Of a stretch of DNA of 64,000 nt, positions 13,849 to 29,600 are shown piece after piece. The DNA is from Metaphire vulgaris (lineage: Eukaryota > Annelida > Clitellata > Crassiclitellata > Megascolecidae), in the NCBI GenBank assembly GCA_018105865.1, contig CM030848.1, positions 835,001 to 899,000 of the forward strand. Reading direction: 5' to 3'. Within the stretch, counting starts at the first letter, position 1; every line of letters starts with the position of its first letter. The notes beneath the pieces are model-generated. The model saw only the letters and a program-made list of their open reading frames with translations. It was not told the origin of the DNA and searched no databases. The translations under genes were made by a program, and so were the position numbers.

Positions 13849-13998
13849 TCTGTCGTAGAACGTTCAGCGAACAGACGATGCAGTCTCTAGAAAGAAAACC
13901 AAAAGTTCAATCTAAATATTCCAATGCAATTATTTTAGATTGCAAATTTTTTACCGAATGATTTGCATCACTTGTAGCAGACAACTACAATTCAAGCA

Positions 13999-14008
13999 AA
14001 TTTCAGAG

Positions 14009-14086
<78 letters not shown>
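13999..14086. repeat. (AT)n, about 76 bp
   Basis: A pure AT dinucleotide run between the SMOC exon-1 region and a LINE fragment. Similar AT runs lie at 10056-10097, 15497-15551, 39246-39314 and 54201-54260. Confidence 0.95.
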
Positions 14087-14088
<2 letters not shown>

Positions 14089-14094
14089 GGGTGC

Positions 14095-14480
14095 TCTGTC
14101 CAAAGACAGGTTCCATACTCCAGCGTCGCCTCTCCTCTCTATCTTGAGCTTTTATCTTCAGGGCTGAATACTTGTTTTTTCCCCGTAGCGTCGAACATCC
14201 ATTCCAGCATCGATGTCCTTGGTCGCCCTTTCTGTGCTTTCCCATTCATCTTTCCTTCAAGTACTTCTCTTTGTAGGTTTGATTCTTCTCTCAGTACATG
14301 ACCTATCCACTTCTTTTGTCTTGTACGAATAGTGTTAATTAGGCTTTTCTTCTCTTCTATCATCTTCCAGACTTCTTCGTTTGTTATTTTTTCCGTTCAG
14401 CTGATTTTTTCCATTCTTCGCAAGGTCCACATTTCGAATGCCCCTAGTCTCTTTATGTCTTCCTTCCTGAGCGTTCAAGT
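14095..14480 (-). mobile_element. LINE endonuclease-RT C-terminal fragment
   Basis: The minus strand encodes IRTRQKKWIGHVLREESNLQ and KAQKGRPRTSMLEWMF, the RQKKW-GH-LR and GRPR motifs seen at the C-terminus of RTE-like ORFs. Its 3' end abuts an (AT)n tract at 14010-14086. Confidence 0.6.
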
Positions 14481-14551
14481 TTCTGACCCATGGAGTGTCA
14501 CCGGCCAGGTATGTATACAGTATATGTATATATATATATATATATACCTAT

Positions 14552-14734
14552 ATATAGCGTGCAGAAGGGGTCCGGTGGGGCGATGGCCCCGGGCATCCAT
14601 CGGATGGGGGTCATCCAAATTGACTCGGTGACCTTTTTAAATTTTTTGCTCGTTGACACGTAACATTGAGGAGGTGGTGGGGCATCCAAATTCATTTTGG
14701 CCCCGGGTAGCCATCACTCTTTGGCACGCCACTG
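14552..14734 (+). mobile_element. hAT-type MITE, degenerate left end
   Basis: Right terminus TTGGCACGCCACTG; the left end GCGTGCAGAAGG is a degraded match and abuts an (AT)n tract. Flanks ATACCTAT and ATACATAT match at 7 of 8 but sit in AT-rich sequence, so the duplication is weak evidence. Confidence 0.45.
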
Positions 14735-15493
14735 ATACATATTCAGCGTGGTGTTTGTATTGGGAAGGGGAGAAATTCCAGGTCACTGCTTACTTACTGA
14801 CTTGTTCACTCTCCAAATAGCAAGAGAGGGAAGTGGCAATCCGCCCCCCATTGACTCTCCATCCTGTCTGTCTGTTCAGTTGTTCATTAGATCTTTCGTT
14901 CTGTCTTTATTGCTGTCTTTCTGCATTATTTTAAAATTTTGCGACGCGGAAGAAATAAAAGTCAGTTCACGTAACGCAAACTTGACGAAATATTTGCGCG
15001 ATTTTGAAACGACATTTTAAGCAACAACTGGCAATCGCCCGGAATGCTTCTCTTGGCTGGCACCGGTCTCTTCCCCCTCGCAAAATTGTTTGATTTGCAC
15101 CAAAAAACGTTTGAAATCAGGAATAGATAAGCGATCGTCGTCATAATCTCTTCTGTTTCAATAATGATAATTTCAAGAGTATGCACATGGAAGTGGCGGA
15201 GCAAGCAGGGCAGATACGGCAGTGTTTGAGGCGTTCTTTGCTCAGGATTTTGGAAAAGACAGAACAGATGCCTTTGTCAGTTTCCCCTCGGCTTTTTCAG
15301 GGGTCCGGAGTCCAGGAGTCTAGATTAAACATTGAGAAGAACTCTAAATGCCCACCCCACCCCAAAAAAAGATGTTCTGAATATTTTTGGTCATATATAT
15401 TAGCCTGTTTAGTTTATATGTTGACTCAGGATATATAAGCAATACTTTATATTCTTTATCAGGATAAAGACAGAACAGATGCCAATATCCCCA

Positions 15494-15554
<61 letters not shown>

Positions 15555-16569
15555 GTATTATATAAGAATCCGCAGATGCCAAGATCATGTTCAAGACTTC
15601 ATCTGGCGTAAATTCCAGCTCTATTCCAAGTGGAGTCGGATGGAGTCAGTTGGGGATTCTCTTCCATTCGATGCGCTTCATTGGAGCGCGTCTCTTTCGG
15701 TGATCCGTGAAGTCTCAACGCAGCGCAGAAACAGCATTTGGATCTATAGGCGATAATCGATTGTCGACTGCGCTGTCGTCAGAAGTCAGAAAACGCGACG
15801 ACAGCGCACGGTCAATGGGAAGATGCTTCGACCAGAAGACGGCGTCTTTAGACTGAACAGGTGGTTTCAACGGAAAAGATAAAATTCTGTCGAAATTCAC
15901 CAGATCAGAAGCAGTCAAGGTCGCAGACGATGCGCGGACACTGCCCCACCCCACCCCACCCCCACCCCTCGACCCCAGCCCACTCCACTGCCAGACGCAT
16001 GTGTTACTGTCAGTACCGACGGCGCTCTTAGAAGGCTGCAGGCCGTGATGCGACTCGTGACCGGACAAAATGTCCGCGGACAAAATGCGAGACGATGACT
16101 TCGTTGTCTTGTGGCGATTATTTTCAAGGACATCTTCTTAAAAAGACCATTGACTGAATTTTATTTAAATGGTCCGTCGACATCGCTACGGAGGTTGCAG
16201 ATAACCAGATCAGGCTTAAGGAGATCGGAGATGAGATTAGGGGAACGTTCTTATATGTCTCCAGTCGTCACAGATTTACATCCGCGCATTAATGAAAGAC
16301 AGCTGCTTATTAAGCGTGCGTTGGTTGGTCTCAACCCGCTGTCTTTCTGGGCAGAAAAATCGCTAAGCAAGAGAATTCCTTCGCTGAAAACAAGATCCGG
16401 ACAAACGACGGAGATCCTCAAGAATCTACCAGAATTCAACTGAATGATGCGAAGCAAAGACGCGCGTCTGACTTAAAACTGATTCAGGACATTCTGCTCT
16501 TTTTCAATTACTTGAGATCAGACAAAACTAAGAAGAGATGCATGCGATGTTGAAACTAAAGAAATTCGG

Positions 16570-20947
<4,378 letters not shown>

Positions 20948-21388
20948 GGGTATTTACGTACGAGCGAGATTTTTGTCAAGTTAAACTAAACGAATCGCAT
21001 ATACTGTAGACGGAACTCCCTTTCGATACACAATCAAGTCATAATTAAAGGCCTCTGGGGATGTTCTTTAAGCACAACTAAAAATCAAAAACACTAAACA
21101 TTATTGCATCGAACTGAGGTCCACAAACTATTTAGAAGTGAAAACTAACTGTTAAATCATTACCCAGTCTATTATATTATCATTATTGTCATCCTCGTTA
21201 GCAACAATTCATCGCAACCTTCAAGAAACATCACGGCAAACCAATATACTGTAAGGAGTAAGACAACTCTTTCGTAAGCATAACATTCTAATAATTGGTT
21301 AGAATTTTCGACAGAAGATCAACCAGAAGTCCTTTGCCGTTTAATTCCTGAAAAGAATCGAAACAAAACATGCGATTATCTCAAAAGG

Positions 21389-21963
21389 GGCTGTCCATTA
21401 ATTACGTAAACAATTTTTTTTGTTCACAAATAACTAAATAAATTAACATTACCATGTGCCTACGGAAACAAAACAAGATTAACCTAAGGGATCCTAGGTT
21501 CCCGATAATTGGTTAATCTATAATGTCACATCTTTACATAATCACTGTTATAAATATGATCAAGAATCAAGAGGTTAGGGGAGGGGGTTTGAAAAAGTTT
21601 GACAGTTGTTGACAGGGGGAGGGGGGTCAAGAGAAGTTGACGTCAACAATTTCACTTTTTACAAATAATCAAAAAATAGGAAATTTCATGGAATACTATT
21701 TATTATAATGGAAAAAACATGACAAAAAAGGTCATCACCACCACATTTTGACACTCGATGAGCAAAAAAGGGAAAAATGGTGATGACCGCACAAAATAAT
21801 AACCTTGTTATTGGGACCTGTCATTGATCTTGGGGTGGCGGCGGGGTGTCAAAAGTTTTTGGCGTAATTATGGGGGGAGGTAACTGAAAGTTGACAGTTG
21901 TTGACAAGGGGAGAGGGGTCAGAAATTGCCCAAAAATTGTTGACATAATTAATGGACAGCCCC
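21389..21963. mobile_element. MITE with GGGGCTGTCCATTAATTACG ends
   Basis: The left end GGGGCTGTCCATTAATTACG and the right end TAATTAATGGACAGCCCC are inverted repeats. The body repeats G-rich segments with TTGACAGTTGTTGACA. About 575 bp. Target duplication not clear, so superfamily unassigned. Confidence 0.7.
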
Positions 21964-22139
21964 AAATGCGTCGATTGAGTGATCGACTAGAAGCAGAAGT
22001 ATCTTTCATATTCTCTTTTTTAAAAGCGTAAAGTTCAGTCAGTTATTGATGAGATGGTACTTATAATTTGCGGGATTTGGATTCCTTAACCGAAATCAAC
22101 GGAGATATTGCCGCATAATTATCATACGTTGTCTGACAG

Positions 22140-22335
22140 CAGTGGCAGCTCCACATAGGGGCCCGGGGAGGGTCGTGTCCCACTTATTGAATGCCTGGCC
22201 CCAGTGGCCCTCCTGTTGGGACCCTATACTTACAACCTCATATCTAGCAACAAATAGTCGGTCTCCCATGCTTAGAAGTTGTCACTCCAACGCCCTCCCC
22301 ACTTGCCAAATCCTGGAGCCGCCACAGTGCCACTG
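22140..22335 (+). mobile_element. hAT-type MITE, second subfamily
   Basis: Starts CAGTGGCAGCTCCACAT; the right end includes CTGGAGCCGCCACAGTGCC and closes CACTG. Flanks TCTGACAG and TCTGACAC match at 7 of 8. The internal sequence is unlike the other MITEs here. Confidence 0.6.
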
Positions 22336-23149
22336 TCTGACACAGCATGACGCGAGATTAGGAGCAGGAAAATAGTACTTTGAAATTTTTTCCTAACGAA
22401 TGCTCAGCGTTGATGGATTGCTTCTTTAGATGAATAGAAATCGTTTTCAATTTGTAAATCGTCTTCGAATGCAACCTGCGACCGAAGCTCAATTGGACTG
22501 CATTCTAAATGCATGAATTGGCCTCCGAGGTTAACAGGAGAATGGTCCCTATTTCTCTTTTTGCTGAAACTGCAGTTACCAATTATTCGTTTTCTAAAGC
22601 TGCAAACAAAGGATCGATAAATAAAAACAACAAATAATAAATAAGATGATAAATCGATTTATTCCCAACGTGGGCTCATGCTATATCAGAATAAATATCT
22701 CTTCAGGGCAAAGACAGTGGTAGGCTAATCAGGGGCATACGGTAGATTGACAACTGTTATCGACATCTTTAGGGTGAATAATAAACCTCATGGACCCCAA
22801 ACTGCGTGTTTTAGTAACCTACGATAAATGTTTGTCTAATAAAATTTATCAGCACAGCCTAGTAGGCCTAATTAGTGAAATTGAGCAGGAAATTGAGGCG
22901 AACAATTTTCAGGGCTCCATTTTATAGTCCAGTGTATACGTCACTGGTCTTAATTACCTGTCATTGCAGACAGCAGTTGATTTGACTCTACCGTGTAAAT
23001 GTCATTATTCTACTGTACTACTAATTATCTGCATGGGCATTTGTTAATCAAGTGTTAGAAGTCCTAATCCGCACATACGGGTTAATACTTTATACTTTAT
23101 ACATTGACGACTGCACCCAGGAGATAACAAGGAAGAATAGCAAAAGCAA

Positions 23150-23674
23150 AAGGAGCAAATAGCAGGCTTTAAAACAATATGGAAAAGCAAGGTCATGAAA
23201 GTCGAAACCAAACTGGAGATACTAAGAACAAGCATCTTCAGTGTACCACTCTATGCATCAGAAACCTGGACCATAAAGAATTAAAGATAAAGAGACCAAG
23301 AACGACTACTGGCATTTGAAATTAGATGCTATAGGAGAATTTTGAACATCAGATGGCAGCAGATAATAAAGAACGCAACGATACGAGAAAGAATTATTAA
23401 GAACGTATCATGCAATCACTAAAACGGAGAAAATGATCTTCTTTGAGCACGTATGCAGGATGGAAGACAATATAACTGGCGAAGAAGATCATGCTAGGAA
23501 CAATGGATGGAGAACAATCGAAGAGGCAAACCGAGAAGAGACTGGTTGGATGATATCGTCGATTGGGGGAACGCCGATCTGCACACACACTGACCAGAGC
23601 AACACAGGACCGAGAAAGATCGAGGCAAATTGTGAATCAGGCTGCCAACACCTACGGGTACAGCACACATGGAG

Positions 23675-23735
<61 letters not shown>
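23150..23735 (+). mobile_element. LINE RT C-terminal fragment ending in (GAT)n
   Basis: The plus strand reads SVPLYASETWTIKN, LLAFEIRCYRRILNIRW and DWLDDIVDWG-type motifs across stops; the 3' end is a (GAT)n tract (23678-23735). Same family as 53715-54175. Confidence 0.65.
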
Positions 23736-23736
<1 letters not shown>

Positions 23737-24708
23737 CTTTATATTCGCCAGGTGCGCTGTGCGCTGTGTCAATGAAACAGGCTCGTTATTTACTGCTGCT
23801 GCTACTGCTGGCCTGCTGCTGCATATAGGCTACTCAGAACAAAGCACCTTACTGCTATTTTACCCTCTTAAGGTCACCTTTAATTGACATTCAGGTGAAA
23901 ATAAAAGGTGATCCCAAATTTCAAAGTCTCTGACCGACTTTGTGCCTACGTATGCTATTTTCTAACGTTTGTCTTCTGAATCTTGCTTAAAGTTAACTCT
24001 TTGATTGGAAATGCACGGATCGACTGTGGTTGATTAAATGTTATGCGAAATAAGTGCGATAGACCTATATCTCCGGTTACAGTATCTAACCAGGTGCGAA
24101 ATTAAAACGACAGACAGAAGACCTGGTGCACCTGTAGGAAAGATGAATCAGACAGAACACCTGAACAACTAACAATGGAACACCAGCACACGTGGATTTA
24201 TGAAGACACGAACGCCTGGTTTTTATAGTTACCTTGGTTACTCCATCTGTGTCATGCATGGCGTCTGATATAGACAGCGATAGCGAAAAGGAAATGAAAA
24301 TATTAATTGATAATGTATTAATACGCGAAGGCGAAGAATAGACCTATTGAGCGAAAGGCGCTTTTGAAAATATTAATTGATAATGCGACAAGGAAATGAA
24401 AATAATAATTTGTAATGTATTAATAACCTAAGAAGGGCTGACAAGCAAAAAAAAAAAAGGTCGTCAACTATTTTTGGGGTAATTGTAACGTAAAAAGAAC
24501 TGAGCAAAAAAAAAAAAAAAGGTCGTCGACTTTTTTTGAAGAAATAACTCAGTCAAAAAATTTTCCAAAAAAATAAAAAAATTTGGAATCGGGTTTTTAT
24601 AATTAATTAAGTTCTGCAGTTCATTGTCGATCAGTGAATAACTTGATTTAGCATGATTTAAAGTGTCTTAGGAAGCATATATTACTGCCTGTGTGAAAAG
24701 CATAAGGG

Positions 24709-24780
24709 TTGCTAACGGGGCCTGAACCCGCTCCGTCAGCCTACCGCTTCAGCGCCTAACCCACTCTGCCATCTTGGCAT
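24709..24780 (-). mobile_element. tRNA(Leu/Ser)-like SINE head or tRNA pseudogene
   Basis: The minus strand reads GATGGCAGAGTGGGTTAGGC (A box) and GCGGGTTCAGGCCCC (degenerate B box). The B box departs from GGTTCGA and the acceptor stem does not pair well, so it is not called a tRNA gene. Confidence 0.45.
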
Positions 24781-24858
24781 CTTTCGCCCCCTAGTGTTTG
24801 AAGTGTAGACGCAAATGCATTTATAGGTAATTCGCCCCAAAATAGACTTCGGGATTTT

Positions 24859-25085
24859 CAGTAGCGTAACTAGGTGGGGGCGGGGGGACACTTTGTTGAC
24901 TGGGCCCGAAGAGGGGTCTAAGCTAGGGTTAGGTTAGGGTTAACCCTAACTTAGACTTAACCCTAACCCTATAGAAATGATGGAAATGATGTGGTGAGGA
25001 CCTTTTTTTTGCTCGTCAGCTCGAAACTCTGGGGCCCCCATGTCAAAGATGCCCCCGGGCCCCCGAAAGTCACGCTACGCCACTG
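24859..25085 (+). mobile_element. hAT-type MITE with telomere-like core
   Basis: Starts CAGTAGCGTAACTAGG and ends CACGCTACGCCACTG; perfect 8-bp duplication GGGATTTT on both sides (24851-24858 and 25086-25093). The middle contains head-to-head TTAGGG-like repeats (GGGTTAGGTTAGGG then AACCCTAA). Confidence 0.85.
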
Positions 25086-25189
25086 GGGATTTTCATTTTA
25101 AACTGAACCTTGTAGTCATTGCGGCTTCAGGTCTTATAAGGCATTTTTCTACGTCGAGTGAGATTATCTTCATTACGAAATATGATAAT

Positions 25190-25870
25190 CCCACAACATC
25201 CTCGATCTACGATCGGTCTTCCTCTCATGTAACTCTCTGTCCTCTGAATCACAATCATCTATCAAAATTTGCAATTGTGTTTTGTTCATACGCTGCACCA
25301 GAACTTTCGAACCTCAATTCTAGCATCCTTCGCTGTCTACACCATGGTCAAACAGGGGCTGTCCATTAATTACGCCAACAATTTAGGGGGAGGGGGTTTG
25401 AAAAAAGGGAAAAATGGTCATCACCACAAAAATAATAACATTGTTATTGGGACCTGTCATTGATTTGGAGGGGAGGGTCAAAAGCTTTTTACGTAATTAT
25501 GGGGGGGAGTAAGTGAAAGTTGACAGTTGTTGACAAGGGGGAGATCGAGGGTCAAAAATTGCCCAAAAATTGTTGACATAATTAATGGACAGCCCCATAG
25601 CAAATTCCAAGTCACAATTTCTTTTCCTTCTTGTAACATCTCAACTCCTCAAGTTTTTCTTTATAAACTCAAAGCATTATCTTCAAAAAGTCATTCCCTC
25701 CATAGCTGTAAGTCTGTAACGTCACAAACACAACGACCCTTTACATTAAATGACACTGCATGAATGACCCCGCCTTTCCCTATAACTATTTCATACTTAG
25801 ATTAAGCGCCTAGGAATAATGAGCTACTGCGGTGCTGCTTTTGAAAGCGCTATAGATTCAACTAGATTTT
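25190..25870 (+). mobile_element. LINE 3' end split by a MITE
   Basis: A degenerate YAAPELSNLNSS (compare AAPKLWNSLP) precedes the MITE at 25354-25601. After it the 3' UTR continues to AGCGCTATAGATTCAACTAG and an ACTTAC tail. Confidence 0.6.
25354..25601. mobile_element. Short copy of the GGGGCTGTCC MITE, nested in a LINE remnant
   Basis: Same terminal inverted repeats as the element at 21389-21963 and a matching internal segment (TTGGGACCTGTCATTGAT), but about 248 bp. It splits a LINE 3' end into 25190-25353 and 25602-25870, so it is younger than that LINE. Confidence 0.7.
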
Positions 25871-26242
25871 ACTTACTTACTTTATGTTCATGCAGGTTAA
25901 TTAAATGAGCCTGACTTCAACCAGACTCATTTAACCTTTTGGACATCTTACAAGTGTGCAATCTTAACATAGGTCTGGGTAGAATTTTGCGGTAATTGTC
26001 ATCTAATCTTACGACGAGAAACCCAATCAGATCTTTTAAACAGGTCTACTCAGGTATTTACTCTTTGTTAAGAAGTCATTATTATTAAAAACAAATGACG
26101 TCTTCAACTGCGGTATCTACCCTCTACTTAATCGACGGAATTGTTTTTTTCGAGCTTTTCCGTTTTATTCCGTGCTATTTTATTCGTACAAATTAAATAT
26201 TTCCCTTAGAAATTTTACTTATTTGGACGAATAGAGATATAA

Positions 26243-26647
26243 ATGAGGGCGACGAGTGGCGTGTCGTTGTCTTTGATCGCCTCTTGTGTAGCGGTGTGTT
26301 TAGTTGGAGGCGACAGGGAGTATGACCCTCCACAGCGGGGGCCGTCTGTCCCGGCGTCATCGTCCGATGCTCTGTCCCAGCTGCTGAACGACTCGAAGCT
26401 CTCTCGACTCCTCGACGACCCCAATCTGTGGCTGATCCTGAAGAAACGCCTCGGCGGCGGCAGCGACGAAGACCGCTGCTCGGCCGATCGGAGGACGAAC
26501 AACACGATCATCAAGACGAAGGATTCGCTCGAAGCTGGGGCGATCTTCATCACGGCACCATCGGTCGCGAACTACAGGGACTGCGAAAACGAGTGCTGTA
26601 AAGAGCAGACCTGTAACACGGCCGTCGTCAATCTTAAAGATTCTAAA
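26243..26647 (+). CDS. LRP11-like gene, exon 1 (signal peptide and start of MANSC)
   Basis: It begins MRATSGVSLSLIASC, with a hydrophobic stretch through AVCLVGG and a likely cleavage before DREYD. After a leucine-rich spacer (LSQLLNDSKLSRLLDDP) the MANSC domain starts at DRCSADRR and continues through IITAP-like sequence to DCENECCKEQTCNTAVVNL. The donor TCTAAA|GTGAGT is phase 0. The first Met of the frame is used because it sits directly in front of the hydrophobic core. Confidence 0.85.
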
Positions 26648-29600
26648 GTGAGTTCTAAGGTTCCGATTACAGGGCGGTAACGCAGCGATCGGTTGTCGAG
26701 GAGTGATGCCTACATTTTTGGTCTGATTAATATAATAACAGCCGCAACAGATGGGTTCGTCATCATCATAATCATTGGGCCATTAGATGTTTAACAAAGC
26801 TGCTGAAGAAAACACTAGAAAGTCTTGTTATGTTTGCACACTTTTCCCTTTGTAAGGCATGTTTTGTTGCATTCTATGTGTGTTAGGTTAGTTCTGCTTT
26901 TTTATATCATCCTGCCACTGCATTTCTTTCACTGTCTTGTAGTTTGCTTTTATGCATCTTTTGTGTTATCATCAAAGTGTCCATTAAACAGTTTTTAATG
27001 TTTTAATTCAATTTTATTTTCTTAGTCATGTCAAAAATCATCAATGTTCGCTTCTGAACTTGTTTGTTTTGAGTTATTGAAATGTTTTTATCTCTGTGGT
27101 AATGTAACTTCATTGTTTTTCTGTTGCATTTTATTGTCAGATAATTACATAAGTCTCTTTATATCTATCTTTATCAAAAACTAAGATAAATTTGAGTGTA
27201 GTTTTTACTTTGTGGATGTAATTCGATTAAAATATATTCTGTTAAGTGACTGACAGATGACATATGTTGACAGTAACAGAAATCAGAAGTTACTTTGGTT
27301 TTTGTGGACTTGTTAATTTCAGAATGGTCAGAGTGAAGGAATAGCCTGCTATCTGTTCGACTGTAAGAGTCCGAGTGTTTGTGTTTTTACGCCACATCCT
27401 GGATTCAGCGTTTTGCAATTTGATTCTAAGAAGTCGATTGATAGTCAAGCAGACGAACTAGAGGATTTGATTCCATCAACTTCAATCACGTCTTCAATCA
27501 CAGCAACACCTTCGACCACTCCAACCTCTACTACAGCCACAACAAAAGCCAGACAAACAGTAAACAATGCAAGAAAAGACCTTGGTTTGTATACAGTGCT
27601 TTGAATATGTCTTTTAAATAGTGTCTATCTAAATACACAAATGCATTTATATTCACTTATGATTTGATTTAAGGGCAAAGAGAAAATGAGGTTTACTTTA
27701 TGCATGGTTTTATTTGGTTTATTTTAAAACATAGCTATTTGATTGAAATAGTCAAATAAAATTTTTAATCATGCTTTGAAAAGTTTTTTTTTGTTTTTTT
27801 GGTATAGAATTTAAATTTTGGTATTTGGATTATCTTGACCGTAGTTGATAGGAAAATGTTGGAATTGTCTGTTTGATTTGAGATTTGTCAACTGAAAAGT
27901 TAATTCAAACCCATTTAATGACTCACAGAAGTAAATGCACTGACGTTGCCTTGATGCTGAATTATATTTATAAAATTAGTAGTCTTATAATAAAGTAAAT
28001 TTAACAATTATTGTAAGCATGAATACTATGTTATTGACGGTATTTTTAATGGATACTCTTTTCAGTCAGTTTTATAAGAATTAAGAAATAATAAAATATG
28101 TAAGTATGGCACAGCTCCATAACCAGCAGCAGCCAAAGGCACTGCATTGCTGAACTTTGCATCTTTTGAAGACTGGATCAGTGTTTCCGTAATGTTTGAC
28201 TGTAGGGAGTGTACTTCTCCTTTACCACTTATAATTACAGTTTTTATCTGATTTATTCTTGTTTGCTGTTTTACAGTTTTGATCATAATATAATAAGGCT
28301 CCTATATTTATCAACCTGATCACAATGTATGTGTGATATGTAGGCACAATTCATCGTCATACTGGACAATGAAAACCTGCAATAATTGCATTTTCAGAGC
28401 CTATAATTGGTCTTTCCAACTGTTGAAACTGCCATTCCAACATCCACCCTCTGCTATCAGAGAATGTTTTCAGTTCTGTTAACTTGGAACTTGGGGGAGG
28501 AGTACCAGTAAACTGGTCCAGTATATATGTAACTAACTACTAATGACAGATCAATTTACTTAGGGTAAATAGGAAAGGGTTTTGTGTCCTTTCCAGGAAG
28601 TTATCACTTTTAGTTATTGTAGGTACATTTTGTGGTGATAATTTTCTGATTGGTCTGTGAACTGATGATCTCAGTTGTCCAAAGTCCAAAGTCTGTTTCT
28701 GAGCTGTTTTAGTAATTTTGTCCAACCTCAGAGGCCCTTGTCCAGTTGGCTTGGCAATGAATGGAAGGGGACGTAATGGAGGGTGAATGGTTGTCTGCCA
28801 ATGGGTAGTTGAGCCAATGCCTTGCAGAATTATCACTTCGGTTCTCTTGTTGAGTTGAAGTTGTCCACTTGGCCGAGGTTTTGTTTCTTTTCTCATTTTG
28901 AATCAGTTTGATCGCAGACTCTGTTAGATTCTTTACAAGTTTACAGCCAAGTCTTCTCTATGGTCCTTGACTGTGCAGTGTTAACATAAAGACTTGCAGA
29001 TTGATTTCTTGACTATGATGCTATTTGTAAAAGAGGTCTTAATATTGTATTTTATAGCTCCAGTTGAAGTATCGTTTGCCTGTTAAATAAGTTCTGGTGT
29101 TCTGGTAATTGTCTGTGTTATCAGGTTAAGAAGATGATGCCCAATGACAGCCGCTGAGGTCCAGTTGATTATTGCCATTATTGTTGTTGTGGGATGTTGC
29201 ATTGTGTTGTTGTGATGATGAATGTATTGGTGGTGGAGTCCTTGGTGATGGAGGATATAGTGATGTATTATTCTTTTGCAGCTGAAAATAATAGTTTACT
29301 GCTTATTGTATTGTGAGAAACATTTCCTGTGCATTCGTGGTGCAATTTGTAAGTGTGAGGTGCGTGTTTTATTGATTTACTGACGCTTGTCTTGTGGCGT
29401 TTGGTGATATTTCTGCAGTTGGTCTGTTCAGTGAATGTCATAAATCAAGCGATTGCAAAGATCAGAACGCTGTCTGCGTGGCCGGTTACTGCATCTGTCA
29501 GCAGAGCTATCATGCTGTGGAAATGCAGTGTAGTAAGTGAAATCAATTTTCTATTTTGGAACAATCTTAATGGGTTGATCAGTGAGGATGATCACAGACA

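Noticed and set aside
16111..16443. 110-codon plus-strand open frame
   Set aside because: No recognisable family and no supporting gene structure around it.
24709..24780. Functional tRNA gene
   Set aside because: B box is degenerate and the acceptor stem does not pair; better explained as a SINE head or tRNA relic.
28540..28896. 118-codon minus-strand open frame in an intron
   Set aside because: No domain, no splice context, opposite to the host gene, composition not clearly coding.
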